A stretch of DNA of 64,000 nucleotides from Thiotrichaceae bacterium (GTDB lineage: Bacteria; Pseudomonadota; Gammaproteobacteria; Beggiatoales; Beggiatoaceae): contig JAABRD010000023.1 of assembly GCA_011391085.1 (NCBI GenBank), forward strand, positions 1 to 64,000. The letters run 5' to 3'. Position 1 is the stretch's first letter, and each line of letters starts with the position of its first letter. The position numbers were made by a program, and so were the translations under genes. Under the pieces are notes generated by a model. It did not search any database. It worked only from the letters and a program-made list of their open reading frames with translations, and was not told the DNA's origin. This document shows, piece by piece, positions 1 to 8,261 of this stretch.

Positions 1-19
1 CCCACATTGCATCACTACC
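1..19. repeat. Right end of a GGTAGTGATG-family element
   Basis: The window opens with the terminal inverted repeat CCCACATTGCATCACTACC of a short non-coding mobile element whose body lies outside the window. A second, left-truncated copy follows directly. Confidence 0.7.
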
Positions 20-114
20 AATGAAGGCTATGAAAGGAGGCTTGACGAATCATAGTCCATCTGAAAATCATTCTAATCAGAGTTCAGACATTTCACCCAC
101 ATTGCATCACTACC
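20..114. mobile_element. Left-truncated GGTAGTGATG-family element (core type A)
   Basis: This matches the right-hand part of the complete copies at 23270-23434 and 59588-59752, including the interior GTCCATCTGAAAATCATTCT and the right terminal repeat. Its left end is missing, so it abuts another element's terminus at position 19. It is non-coding. Confidence 0.75.
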
Positions 115-166
115 GGATTCCCGAATCAAATTTTTATTATTAACCACTTTTTTGGAAAAAACATAG

Positions 167-1225
167 ATGCTACCTGAAATGGCAATGATGGTGGTAGGTC
201 CTGAAGGTGTTGGGAAAAGCACCTTGTTGGCCACCATGTATAAAGAATTTATCAACACTGAACAAACTTCCTCTTTATTTAAATTTGCTGCGTCGAAACA
301 GGCAACTGTGGCACTGGAGGAGTCTTATCAAAAATTAAGCGAGGTGGTCAATCAACCGTTGTTCACTCAAGTGAATCGACGTTTTTTACCCAGCACGGTA
401 AAGTTAACACCCTATCAATTTGAGATAAGTTTTAAAGGCAAACAGGAGTTGTTGTTCAAATGTTATGACTGCCCTGGCGACTTGGTGTGGGCCGATGTGG
501 AAGAAGACGAGATGTTTGCCGATTTTAAGAAAAAATTGGGGCAATCCACGGTGATTGTGAATGTGATAGACGGCGCCGCGTTAGTAGAAGGCAGTCGGGC
601 TTTTGCGGAAAAAATCAACTTGCCACATCGCATTTATGAATTATTGCATCCTGTGTTGACCAACAACCGGAATCATTTGGTATTATTTGTCGTCACCAAA
701 TGTGAAACCTGGTTAAAAGGTCCTGCATCGCATCGTCAAAAATTACTCAATGCCTTTGAGAAAAGGTATCACTCCTTGTTGACGTTGATTAAGGACACGC
801 CAAATGTAGTAGGCGTTTTCATGCCTGTGAAGACGTTAGGATGTGTCGAATTTTCCCATATTGAAGGACGCGGTGAAACGGAGAGATTAGTCTTTGTCAG
901 AAAAGCCAACCTTTCCTTTGCCCCCAAGGGTACTGCACAACCGTTGTTTTATGCGTTAACCTTCGCCTTGTCTCAATATGACCGGAAACGCAGTGTCTGG
1001 TTTAATATGTTGCGTCGCATGTCTCCTGAAGGAGTAGGGTCGTCTGTGGCGTTGTCAAAATTACCACCGCGTAGTAATAAAAGTGGTTTATGGAAGAAGC
1101 TGTTGCGCCGTTTGGCACGAGAAGAGATAGTCTTTAGAACGGCCTTGAACAACTTTGCACAAAGTCGGGAGAAGGGAGGGAAGGTGTATGGAAATGAATC
1201 GTTGTTGGAAGTGGTGAAGTTGTAA
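167..1225 (+). CDS. P-loop GTPase-like protein
   Basis: The protein has 352 residues and no signal peptide. A Walker A/G1 motif GPEGVGKST lies at about residues 11-19 right after the first strand. A DCPG motif near residue 101 fits G3 (DxxG), and TKCE near 177 sits after a hydrophobic strand where G4 (NKxD-like) is expected. This is typical of divergent TRAFAC-type GTPases with a non-canonical G4. The C-terminal 100 residues are basic and not recognised. The ATG at 167 has only a weak upstream GGA, and mobile-element debris ends at 114, so the native promoter may have been altered. No neighbour suggests a pathway. Role unknown; it could be part of a signalling or conflict system. Confidence 0.7.
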   Translation: MLPEMAMMVVGPEGVGKSTLLATMYKEFINTEQTSSLFKFAASKQATVALEESYQKLSEVVNQPLFTQVNRRFLPSTVKLTPYQFEISFKGKQELLFKCYDCPGDLVWADVEEDEMFADFKKKLGQSTVIVNVIDGAALVEGSRAFAEKINLPHRIYELLHPVLTNNRNHLVLFVVTKCETWLKGPASHRQKLLNAFEKRYHSLLTLIKDTPNVVGVFMPVKTLGCVEFSHIEGRGETERLVFVRKANLSFAPKGTAQPLFYALTFALSQYDRKRSVWFNMLRRMSPEGVGSSVALSKLPPRSNKSGLWKKLLRRLAREEIVFRTALNNFAQSREKGGKVYGNESLLEVVKL

Positions 1226-1234
1226 ATCGAATCA

Positions 1235-1267
1235 TCAGGCATCCAAAGCGAAGCTTTGGACGCCTGA
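1235..1267. repeat. Palindromic repeat (TCCAAAGCG-AGCTTTGGA type)
   Basis: Imperfect inverted repeat, TCAGGCATCCAAAGCG against GCTTTGGACGCCTGA, just after the GTPase stop. Relatives lie at 21220, 48321, 50441 and 59317. It could act as a terminator stem, but no clear T-run follows. Confidence 0.6.
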
Positions 1268-1299
1268 GGTATCACATTTATATAAACACTACCGATGCC

Positions 1300-2070
1300 T
1301 TAGTTGGAAGACAGTACCTTACGGTCCCCCAAAGGTTGCAGTGGCCGTGCGGTGTCCGGATAGGTGTCGCGGAACTTAGCAAATTGTTCCGCAGAAATGG
1401 TCACGGGTTCTTTTAGAATGACCCACTTAACCCCTTCTGTACAGGGTGGCCAGGTCAAGGAACCATCGTAGGCAAAGTAATTGAGGTCCTTGGGCAACAA
1501 TTGGTTCAGGTCGATTTTGACCTCCTTATGTTTTTCAGGTTCCCCTGGGGGTTTGGGAAGTGCTTTCGCCAGCGCGTCTATGACCGGATTGTTGCCATCT
1601 GGTGCGACGTTTAAAAACACGGTGACGCCCAAACCTTGACCCTTATCGCTTTTATGCGACAGGTGAACCGCCATATCGGTTCTCTTCCCATTGACTGCTT
1701 CATCACTGGGAACATGGCTATGGAAGTGCAACAACTTGTAAGACTGGTCACCTACCGTAAGCGTCCCGGCCCCGTCTGCCGTGACGTTCATGGTAAATTC
1801 CTTGTTTTGAATCACCAGCGAAATGGGCTTGTAATCAAATTTCAGGGCCGGCAAATCGGACTTGACCGCGTTGGTGATGTCTATCGGCGATTGGTTTTTG
1901 CCATTTTTGCACAAGGCATTGTCGGGCGACAAATCGCCCCAGTGGTCAGGCCCTGTGTCACCTGAGTAACTCCATTTAGGACCTGCGGCATAGGCTTGGT
2001 TGGGCGGGAGATACATACTCGCTTGCAATCCAAGGACCGTCAAAGTGGCAACGGCTAGTTTTTTATACAT
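1300..2070 (-). CDS. Alpha-class carbonic anhydrase, periplasmic
   Basis: Reversible hydration of CO2 to bicarbonate (EC 4.2.1.1). The 256-residue protein starts with a Sec signal peptide (MYKK, hydrophobic stretch, likely cleavage after AYA near residue 28). The zinc ligands are visible as HFHSH (His115 and His117) and a third histidine near 136 in AVHLSH. NGKNQSPIDI is the usual N-terminal family motif. The start at 2070 is set by a perfect AGGAGG about 9 bases upstream. The frame stays open to 2301, but that part is only a mobile element read through and lacks a signal peptide at its start. The gene stands alone. Carbon acquisition or pH control in the periplasm is the likely role. Confidence 0.95.
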   Translation of the reverse strand: MYKKLAVATLTVLGLQASMYLPPNQAYAAGPKWSYSGDTGPDHWGDLSPDNALCKNGKNQSPIDITNAVKSDLPALKFDYKPISLVIQNKEFTMNVTADGAGTLTVGDQSYKLLHFHSHVPSDEAVNGKRTDMAVHLSHKSDKGQGLGVTVFLNVAPDGNNPVIDALAKALPKPPGEPEKHKEVKIDLNQLLPKDLNYFAYDGSLTWPPCTEGVKWVILKEPVTISAEQFAKFRDTYPDTARPLQPLGDRKVLSSN

Positions 2071-2152
2071 ACTGTCTATCCTCCTAGTTGGTTTGTGGTT
2101 GATTAAGTAACGAAATGTTGGTTTTAGAACCGTCTTGACGCCTTTATAGATA

Positions 2153-2315
2153 GGTAGTGATGCAATGTGGGTGATATTCATAAGAGTTGCCCTCACCCCG
2201 GCCCCTCTCCCTACGGGCGTGGGGAGACAGGCAACCTCAGTGGTTTTCTCCCCTCTCCCTCTGGGAGAGGGGCCGGGGGTGAGGGTAAACATATCACCCA
2301 CATTGCATCACTACC
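2153..2315. mobile_element. GGTAGTGATG-family element, GC-rich core (type B)
   Basis: 163 bp bounded by GGTAGTGATGCAATGTGGG and its inverse. The interior is a large palindrome, CCCTCACCCCGGCCCC to GGGGCCGGGGGTGAGGG. Flanks TATAGATA and CATAGATA form an 8-bp target duplication with one mismatch. It lies upstream of the carbonic anhydrase gene. Confidence 0.85.
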
Positions 2316-2441
2316 CATAGATAAGGCTAATTCAAATGATAGCACATTTTTTTCATTTGGGAACGGTGTCAAGAAAATTTTTTTTACGAGTCGATAATGT
2401 AGCATTTCATAATATAATAATACCTTGTGTACAATGCCACC

Positions 2442-3056
2442 CTATCGATCGTATTCTCCCCATGGAGATAATAAAGAATGGGCAATTCCCAGTTGATCAA
2501 GCACTCGTGCCACAACAAAATCCACTAGATCACTGACTTGCAGGGGACGCTGATAAAAACCAGGACTGGCCGGCAAAATGATGGCACCCGCTTTGGCAAG
2601 ACGTAACATATTCTCCAGATGAATGAGAGATAAGGGCGTTTCTCTATGGACTAAAATCAATTTGCGACGTTCTTTTAACATGACTTCGGCAGCCCTATCA
2701 ATCAGATTGCGACTTAAACCGTTAGCAAGGGCGCCTAAGGTGCCACTGCTACACGGACAGATGACCATCGCTTCAGAAGCGGCACTGCCACTGGCGACGG
2801 GGGCCGTCCATTGGTCTAGTCCAAAAACGTGTAGTTGGTTTGGAAGGGCCTGATATAGATTGTCCAAGCTGGCTTTCATCTGATTCGGTTGAGGAGGCAA
2901 AATTAAACCCATTTCGGTTTCTATCACCAGGTGGGCAGGTGTGGAAACCAGTAGATAAACCGTATATTTGGCTAGAATCAGTTGTTCAAGGAGACGTAAG
3001 CCGTAGGCGGCGCCTGAGGCGCCAGTGAGGGCGAGAGTAATGGTTGGTGAGGTCAT
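2442..3056 (-). CDS. ubiX: Flavin prenyltransferase UbiX
   Basis: UbiX makes the prenylated FMN cofactor used by the UbiD decarboxylase in ubiquinone synthesis. The 204-residue protein begins MTSPTITLALTGASGA, the family's FMN-binding N-terminus. VICPCSSGTLGALANGLSRNLIDRAA and the VHRETPLSLIHLENMLRL segment are hallmark UbiX sequences. The start at 3056 matches family length; an in-frame start at 3152 would add residues unlike UbiX. No good ribosome-binding site is visible. No ubiD lies nearby, and the gene is flanked by repeats on both sides. Confidence 0.95.
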   Translation of the reverse strand: MTSPTITLALTGASGAAYGLRLLEQLILAKYTVYLLVSTPAHLVIETEMGLILPPQPNQMKASLDNLYQALPNQLHVFGLDQWTAPVASGSAASEAMVICPCSSGTLGALANGLSRNLIDRAAEVMLKERRKLILVHRETPLSLIHLENMLRLAKAGAIILPASPGFYQRPLQVSDLVDFVVARVLDQLGIAHSLLSPWGEYDR

Positions 3057-3141
3057 AAATTCGAGAATGAGGATACTTTCAATAAGATACTTTACATACT
3101 TTAGATTATAGTAATATTCCAATTGAATGGTACGATTTCCG

Positions 3142-3224
3142 CTGGAGCGCAATAAGAATTATTGCGCCCCCTGCGCCCGCTATGTTGCGGCGCAAAGCGC
3201 GCAATAATTCTTATTGCGTTCCAG
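3142..3224. repeat. Palindromic repeat (CGCAATAAGAATTATTGCG type)
   Basis: CTGGAGCGCAATAAGAATT at the left is mirrored by AATTCTTATTGCGTTCCAG at the right, with a second GC-rich stem inside. Relatives are at 32324-32377 and 53175-53201. Confidence 0.75.
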
Positions 3225-3237
3225 AGGGAATTGTACA

Positions 3238-3311
3238 GGTTTACACGCGGGGGGGAATCACTTCCTCCCCGCGTGGGGGGAGGGTCGGGGTGGGGTGACT
3301 GCGTAAGTCCT
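3238..3311. repeat. Partial AGGACTTACGCA-type element
   Basis: A GC-rich stem (CGCGGGGGGGAAT with CCCCGCGTGGGGGG) is followed by TGACTGCGTAAGTCCT, the right end of the elements at 23513-23636 and 59445-59581. The left terminal repeat is absent. Confidence 0.65.
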
Positions 3312-3320
3312 ACTGGAGTT

Positions 3321-4286
3321 TCATAGCCATTTATTCCATTTGAACATGAGTAGCAATCCTACCGCCAATGTTAACATCCCTCCCAAGGCATAAACGTAAC
3401 CAAAATGATGTTGCAATAACGGCAAATCCACAAAGTTCATTCCAAAAATACTCGCTATCAAGTTTAATGGCAGGAAGATAATGGAGACCAAAGTTAATGG
3501 TAACACAATTTTGTTGGTGCGTTGCGCTTGGGTGGAAAATTGTAATTGAATGAGAAACTCTATCTCGTTTTGCAAATTTTTGACATGGTTTAACATGCGA
3601 TGAATGTGTTCAATCAGGTCATTATAACGTACCTCTAAATGTTCATCTAACAAGCCTCGCGTATCTTCCCGCCAGGCCAGTAACGCATCAAGTTGTTGTT
3701 CACATAACATTTCGACTTTACGCAATTGTCGTTTGTGATTGATAAACGCTTGCCAATCTTTGAAATCATCATTCAATAATGCGGTGCGCCAGGTGTCCAA
3801 CTGTTCTGAAAAAGGTTCGCGCAAGGCCAAAAATTGATTGACCATCACATCCAAAATTTGGTGCATCAACGCAGCGGCATGGACTGGCAGATGATGCGCT
3901 TTGTAATGGTTATTCAACATGCGTTTCTTGACCAGATGAATGGCGTAATTGTTTTCCGAATGGACTGTCACTAGACAACGTTCAAACAGGAAAAAAGCGG
4001 TCGGTTGCGTTTCTAGCTTTTCTATGGTAGTTTCTTGACAAAGACCGCGAAATATCACCATATCATAACTTTGCATCCCGTCAAAAAAGGAGGGATGAAG
4101 TTCGTTCAAACTGTCTAAAATATGCTTCTCGTCCACTTCAAAATTTTTTAATAAATCGCGGACCTGTTTGAACCAACTGGTGTCTTGACGGCTGAAGTCA
4201 AACCAGACTAATTGGAAGTTTGACTCTTCATCCAAATCTTCCACCCGTTGCGGTTTTTTCGTGGTGGTGAACATGATAATGTCCAT
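3321..4286 (-). CDS. CorA-family divalent metal ion transporter
   Basis: Inner-membrane channel for divalent cations. The 321-residue protein has a long cytosolic alpha/beta plus helical N-terminal part and two transmembrane segments at the C-terminus. The signature GMN is at about residue 282, in SIFGMNFVDLP just after TM1. The order and length fit CorA or ZntB; GMN rather than GVN leans towards CorA-like Mg/Co transport, but the substrate cannot be fixed from sequence. The ATG at 4286 has AAGGAG seven bases upstream, better supported than the GTG at 4304 or the ATG at 4274. Confidence 0.9.
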   Translation of the reverse strand: MDIIMFTTTKKPQRVEDLDEESNFQLVWFDFSRQDTSWFKQVRDLLKNFEVDEKHILDSLNELHPSFFDGMQSYDMVIFRGLCQETTIEKLETQPTAFFLFERCLVTVHSENNYAIHLVKKRMLNNHYKAHHLPVHAAALMHQILDVMVNQFLALREPFSEQLDTWRTALLNDDFKDWQAFINHKRQLRKVEMLCEQQLDALLAWREDTRGLLDEHLEVRYNDLIEHIHRMLNHVKNLQNEIEFLIQLQFSTQAQRTNKIVLPLTLVSIIFLPLNLIASIFGMNFVDLPLLQHHFGYVYALGGMLTLAVGLLLMFKWNKWL

Positions 4287-4322
4287 GAGAAAACTCCTTG
4301 CCACTGCGAGAGTGGAGATTGT

Positions 4323-4886
4323 CTAAAAAGTCAGTATACTACCATCATCGAACACTACCTTTTCCACCACCAATTCCGCTTTGATGTTCTCTATCTTCAT
4401 GGTGACCATCTGATGTCCCCGACCTAACAGCCGCTTGTTACGACGATTACCCTCATCAGTCATGCCTCCCCCTGCCGAAATCTCCAAGTTAGGGGAGATG
4501 GTGATACTATAAAAGAGGTCACCGCGCAGGTCTCTAAAATTTACCCTCGCTTCAACCTCCTTGATGGCCTTGTTAAAATCGTTGTGTAATTCGACATCGA
4601 GGGCGTAATACGTGTCAAACTTAATCATCACGGGACGAAAGGTCCAGTGAGTCAAAGTCAGTTGAACCGCGCCCGCAGTTTCGCCATTGGTGGCCGGCGA
4701 AGCTGACAGTGGCGGAGGAGTGACAGAAGAAGCTGGTGTTTGCACCAAAGACTGTAAAGATTCCACTTGCTGTTTCAGCAACGTTACCTCTTGTTCTAAC
4801 TTGAGTACCCGCTGTTCTAGGTCCGAATCGGCAGCATACGCCGGTGAGATGAAAAGAAAAAAGGTCAAATACAAGGTTATCATCAT
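4323..4886 (-). CDS. Exported coiled-coil protein of unknown function
   Basis: 187 residues. A signal peptide (MMITLYLTFFLFISPAYAAD, cleavage after AYA) is followed by a heptad-rich coiled coil at about residues 22-48 (LEQRVLKLEQEVTLLKQQV), a Pro/Ser/Thr-rich linker, and a C-terminal beta-rich domain of about 115 residues. AAGGAG lies about eight bases before the first of two adjacent ATGs. It is probably periplasmic or attached to the envelope. It lies 36 bp downstream of the start of the CorA-like gene on the same strand and may precede it in one transcript. I do not recognise the family. Confidence 0.75.
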   Translation of the reverse strand: MMITLYLTFFLFISPAYAADSDLEQRVLKLEQEVTLLKQQVESLQSLVQTPASSVTPPPLSASPATNGETAGAVQLTLTHWTFRPVMIKFDTYYALDVELHNDFNKAIKEVEARVNFRDLRGDLFYSITISPNLEISAGGGMTDEGNRRNKRLLGRGHQMVTMKIENIKAELVVEKVVFDDGSILTF

Positions 4887-5012
4887 TATTTTTACTCCTT
4901 ATGCTAATTTTTGTTCGACTCCAGGAACGCTTTGGACTCATGGATAAATTGACGACTTTAAAAAACTGTTATTTTAAACTAGAAGTTCTTAAAAGCCAAA
5001 TAATTATAAAGC

Positions 5013-5103
5013 ATAGGTGGACTAGAGGCTTTAGCCGGTGGGGGGCCGAACGTAACCAAATCGCTGGGAACAACCTCCGGCTAAAGCCTCTAGTCCACCT
5101 GTG
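5013..5103. repeat. Palindromic repeat (CTAGAGGCTTTAGCCGG type)
   Basis: ATAGGTGGACTAGAGGCTTT is mirrored by AAAGCCTCTAGTCCACCTGT around a loop of about 45 bases. Relatives lie at 12824, 52381, 58701 and 58793. It fills most of the gap between 4887 and the tmRNA promoter, which holds no gene. Confidence 0.8.
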
Positions 5104-5185
5104 CGGGAAATTTTCATTTACTTTATTTTATATGTGAATATATTTATTATAACTCATTGATTTTACAAGCTATCATTTTTTTCTC

Positions 5186-5214
5186 TTGAAAAATTCATTT
5201 CTACACCCTATAAT
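5186..5214 (+). promoter_or_regulatory. Sigma-70 promoter of ssrA
   Basis: TTGAAA (5186-5191), a 17-base spacer, then a perfect TATAAT (5209-5214). The mature tmRNA begins 17 bases after the -10 box. Confidence 0.8.
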
Positions 5215-5230
5215 ACAGGGTAACACCTAA

Positions 5231-5585
5231 GGGGGCGACATGGCTTCGACGTGGGTTGCAAAACTCAAGGTGCATGTCGAGGGGCAGACTACCTCGTAAA
5301 TCTAGCTGCAAATTAAACATTCGCCAACGACGAAGTTTACGCTTTAGCCGCTTAGGCGGCTGAACTCTTGATGATGGCCGTGCTTGTGCGCCTCACTCAG
5401 GGGTCGACTCACACAAGATCGGGGGGAAATTCTGTCTGGGGTGACTCCGTTAAATTTTACCAGACTCAGCGTTGAATAGTCCTGCCAATCGGAGTATCAA
5501 CGGTTAAATAAAAGATATGGCTAAACATGTAGTACCAAGGGTAGAGTGCTTACGGACGCGGGTTCGATTCCCGCCGCCTCCACCA
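5231..5585 (+). ncRNA. ssrA: tmRNA (SsrA)
   Basis: Transfer-messenger RNA that rescues stalled ribosomes with SmpB. The 5' end GGGGGCGACATGGCTTCGAC and the 3' end GGTTCGATTCCCGCCGCCTC plus CACCA form the tRNA-like domain, with the CCA encoded. The tag frame runs from GCC at 5323 to TAG at 5353-5355 and encodes ANDEVYALAA. The usual gammaproteobacterial tag is ANDENYALAA, so one residue differs (Asn to Val). The stop codon sits in the expected hairpin. A strong promoter lies just upstream and AAACTTAGTTTC repeats follow. Confidence 0.97.
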
Positions 5586-5599
5586 AATCTCTTAATGTA

Positions 5600-5690
5600 A
5601 GAAATTAAGTTTCTGTTCTGAAACTTAGTTTCAGTCAAATAATATAAGAAACTAAGTTTCTGTTAAGAAACTTAGTTCCTGTCGTGTCGT
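5600..5690. repeat. AGAAACTNAGTTTCT repeat cluster
   Basis: Four half-palindromes of the AGAAACTAAGTTTCT type alternate here, downstream of tmRNA. Similar clusters are at 7277, 8408, 9243 and 58555. They may form stem-loops, but no clear T-run for an intrinsic terminator is seen. Confidence 0.6.
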
Positions 5691-5729
5691 TGCTTAAAAA
5701 GATTCATCATTCATCATTCATTCTCCCCC

Positions 5730-6368
5730 ATGAGTAGTATAGAAGACCGCACCCTCGCCTTGGCCGGCATTTTTCAAAGTGCTGACTTGGTTCGCCAAAT
5801 TGCACGAAAAGGTTTGGTTGACCAAGCACCGTTTGAATCTAGCATCAACAGTATCTTAACACTTGAGGCGACTTCTACAGAAGCCGTATATGATGGTTTA
5901 GAAGGTCTCAAAAGCGGTTTACGAGTCTTATGTGAACAAATCGAACCTGTTTCTGAAAGAAACATGGAACTTATTCATTATGTGTTTGGACTCATTCTCT
6001 TAGAACGGAAGTTGCGCAAACGTCAGGACTTGTTGGAAGCCATTCGGCAAGGCGTTCAACATGCGATTGACCAAACACAATCTTACGCTGTCACTCATCC
6101 CGAAATCGTTGCCCATCTGGCAAAACTCTATTCTCAAACCATTAGTACCCTTGATTTTCGCATTCAAGTGAAGGGGGAACAACGTTTTTTAGAAAATTCC
6201 TATAATGCTGATAAAGTGCGATCCCTTCTGTTAGCAGGTGTGCGTTCTGCGGTCTTGTGGCGTCAAAAAGGTGGTAATCGGTGGCAATTGTTCTTCTCGC
6301 GTAAAAAGATTTTACATTGTACTAAACAGTTTCTGAAACAAATCGAGGGGAATCATGTAACCAGGTGA
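5730..6368 (+). CDS. hflD: High frequency lysogenization protein HflD homologue
   Basis: The 212-residue all-helical protein matches HflD (YcfC): the N-terminal EDRTLALAGIFQSADLVRQIA and the NMELIHYVFGLILLERKL segment are characteristic, and the length is normal. In E. coli HflD is a peripheral membrane protein that interferes with phage lambda CII; its broader role is unclear. In most Gammaproteobacteria it lies between mnmA and purB, but neither is here, so the usual context has been lost. No clear Shine-Dalgarno precedes the ATG. Its presence is the best taxonomic clue in the window. Confidence 0.9.
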   Translation: MSSIEDRTLALAGIFQSADLVRQIARKGLVDQAPFESSINSILTLEATSTEAVYDGLEGLKSGLRVLCEQIEPVSERNMELIHYVFGLILLERKLRKRQDLLEAIRQGVQHAIDQTQSYAVTHPEIVAHLAKLYSQTISTLDFRIQVKGEQRFLENSYNADKVRSLLLAGVRSAVLWRQKGGNRWQLFFSRKKILHCTKQFLKQIEGNHVTR

Positions 6369-6586
6369 CTTCCACTGGAGAATTTGTCGTCGAGGATTCA
6401 TTTATGATTTATGATTCATTCAAATTGAGAATGGCGGATGTTACAAGGGCGGCGGTTCCAATATTCTCGCACCTTGTCTATCAAAATATGACTAAAATCG
6501 GGGGTAGTTTGTGACATTAGAGTGGATACCTTTCTTGGTGATAGAAACTAAGTTTCTTTGGTATAGTCGTGTAAGTTCCACTTATC

Positions 6587-7255
6587 TCAAGAGAGTTGAT
6601 TAAGGTATTTAGCAACAACGAACTTCAATATTTTCAATATCGTTTCCGCCTCTGTTTTTTCGGCATACTCTCTGGAATATTCGACTCGTAAAGTGGGTAA
6701 GTTAGCTTCCAGGTTTTCGACTTCGGCCCGTACAAAGGTCCAACTATCTGCAATGGTGTAGCAGCCGAAGACCTCCTGAGACGCCGGTTTATCCTTTTCC
6801 CAGTTGAGATGGGCCGCGGCTAAGAGTTGTCCATATAATTGAAACAGCGGATTTTGTCCTTCTATTCCACGTTTGGCTTCTACCACGACTAAATAAGGCA
6901 CCGCAATAGAACCTGCCACCGTTTTTCCCAAGACTCCATCTGCGATCCCTTCGATTTCAAATTGGGCGTACTGTGCCTGTAATGGCACTTGTGCCCAGGC
7001 TTGAATGGACGCTTGTTCGGCCAATGCTAACAGTGGATAAATCCCTCTGGCCCAAATGGTAGCTTCATTCATCAAATGGGTGCGGTAATTGAGTAACCGA
7101 ACCTGAATGTCTTGCAATTGCCGCAGTTCGTTTTCGGTCAAGCGTATCGAATCGATTTGTTGTAACCCTGGATAAGTGGCCACTCCTACTTCTTGTAGAG
7201 TGATAAACCGATTTAAATCGGTTGGGGAAATTTTAGACAAAGTTAATTTTTCCAT
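6587..7255 (-). CDS. PD-(D/E)XK nuclease-like protein, paralogue 1
   Basis: 222 residues, closely similar over its whole length to the protein at 8589-9236. The central part reads GIADGVLG, then a strand VPYLVVVEAKRGIE, then a helix with FQLYGQLLAAA. An Asp followed by E-x-K on the next strand, with a Gln-rich helix after it, is the pattern of the PD-(D/E)XK nuclease fold. This is inference from motif spacing. The C-terminal part (SREYAEKTEAETILKILK) is also shared. The copies face opposite directions around a MntA/HepT module. Function unknown; a nuclease-related role in defence or element maintenance is possible. Confidence 0.7.
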   Translation of the reverse strand: MEKLTLSKISPTDLNRFITLQEVGVATYPGLQQIDSIRLTENELRQLQDIQVRLLNYRTHLMNEATIWARGIYPLLALAEQASIQAWAQVPLQAQYAQFEIEGIADGVLGKTVAGSIAVPYLVVVEAKRGIEGQNPLFQLYGQLLAAAHLNWEKDKPASQEVFGCYTIADSWTFVRAEVENLEANLPTLRVEYSREYAEKTEAETILKILKFVVAKYLNQLS

Positions 7256-7276
7256 TATGGTTCCCCAAATAAGTAT

Positions 7277-7313
7277 AGAAACGGATATGAAACTGGTATA
7301 GAAACTCCGTTTC
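7277..7313. repeat. GAAACTCCGTTTC-type repeat
   Basis: Degenerate member of the AGAAACTNAGTTTCT family, just upstream of the paralogue 1 start. Confidence 0.45.
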
Positions 7314-7365
7314 TGTAGTACAGTTGCGTGGAGTGTGCATAATGTTGCCCACTCTACCTAGTTGC

Positions 7366-7765
7366 TTATCCTGGTTTCAACCGTATTTTTATTTGTTCAT
7401 GGACCGTCTTCGCAAATTCGTAAAAATGGTTAGCCTCCTCAACTGTCGGCTTACTGTAAGGCAATGAACCAAGTTGACTGGGATAACGGGATTCCAGATA
7501 AACCGTATCGAGTTGTTCCAACCATTCGAGGTCTTGGATAACCTCGTAGTGAGGTTTGACCAACTCATAAAGTCGCAGGAGGCTATGTGTCCTAATATAA
7601 ATCTATATCCCATTCTTCAATAATCGCCTTTAAAGTCTTTTCTACGGCCTGTTGCGCATGAAATGAAACCACATTGGTCAAACGTGTTTCGTGGTGCAAT
7701 AGTTGTCTAATAGTTTCCAAGTCATCTGCGGCGCGGTCAAGCCATTCTTGAGTGATTAGCTTCAT
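7366..7765 (-). pseudogene. HepT-like HEPN toxin, frameshifted
   Basis: The first part (MKLITQEWLDRAADDLETIR, then FHAQQAVEKTLKAIIEEW) is the N-terminal half of a HEPN protein and stops at a TAG at 7594-7592. The same protein continues in another frame with RTHSLLRLYELVKPHYEV and LESRYPSQLG, the C-terminal HEPN half including the RYP segment, ending at 7366. Dropping one T from TATATTAGG restores a 130-residue protein of normal family length. HEPN toxins of this type are RNases or tRNA-targeting partners of MNT antitoxins. It overlaps the end of the nucleotidyltransferase gene by 29 bases, as in intact pairs. A sequencing error is possible. Confidence 0.75.
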
Positions 7766-8099
7766 ACAACAGAACACCTTTTTGTAAAATTTCTTTAGAA
7801 AACCGACTCCCCTGTTCAATAAATTGCTGGTACATGGGTCTCGTATAGACAATTAAATCTATGGAAATTTGTTTTCTAAAATCTCTTATTTGTTTGGCCA
7901 CTTCAAGGTACAGTTGAGTTTTTTCACGATAGTTTTGAGGAACCGAGTCTTGATTGAGAACCACCAATAAATCTATGTCGCTGTGTTCGGTAGGTGTGCC
8001 ATAAGCATAACTACCAAATAATATGATTTTCTCAGGGTGATTTCGTGTTAAACGTTCCACCAGTTGTGGAAAACATTGTTTGACGGCATTTGGATTCAT
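7737..8099 (-). CDS. MntA-like nucleotidyltransferase antitoxin
   Basis: Minimal nucleotidyltransferase of 120 residues with the full signature GSYAYGTPTEHSDIDLLVV (GSxAxG followed by DxD). MntA proteins adenylylate the HEPN partner toxin and so neutralise it. The ATG at 8099 with AGGA about 10 bases upstream gives family length; an ATG at 8150 would add 17 residues. The next gene downstream is the HEPN partner, in overlapping frame, which is broken. The antitoxin itself appears intact. Confidence 0.85.
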   Translation of the reverse strand: MNPNAVKQCFPQLVERLTRNHPEKIILFGSYAYGTPTEHSDIDLLVVLNQDSVPQNYREKTQLYLEVAKQIRDFRKQISIDLIVYTRPMYQQFIEQGSRFSKEILQKGVLLYEANHSRMA

Positions 8100-8261
8100 A
8101 AGATTCCTAGTTATTTGTACTTCAATAGATTCTGGTAGAACAGATGCCATTCCCGGCGTTACTCCAGCCCCCTGTATAGAGGCAATGCCATTAATAAGGT
8201 GGAGTGCATCCTACGCACCATGTTTAAAACCGCAACATGCCCCAAGTTTGCTTTTCGAAAC

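Noticed and set aside
2071-2301. N-terminal extension of the carbonic anhydrase frame
   Set aside because: It is the mobile element at 2153-2315 read through. The signal peptide and AGGAGG place the start at 2070.
4621-4941. 106-residue frame on the minus strand
   Set aside because: Out-of-frame shadow of the exported coiled-coil gene.
5520-5585. Separate tRNA gene
   Set aside because: The T-arm and CCA end belong to the tmRNA.
5600-5690. Intrinsic terminator of tmRNA
   Set aside because: Stems are possible, but no T-run follows, and the same repeats occur upstream of genes.
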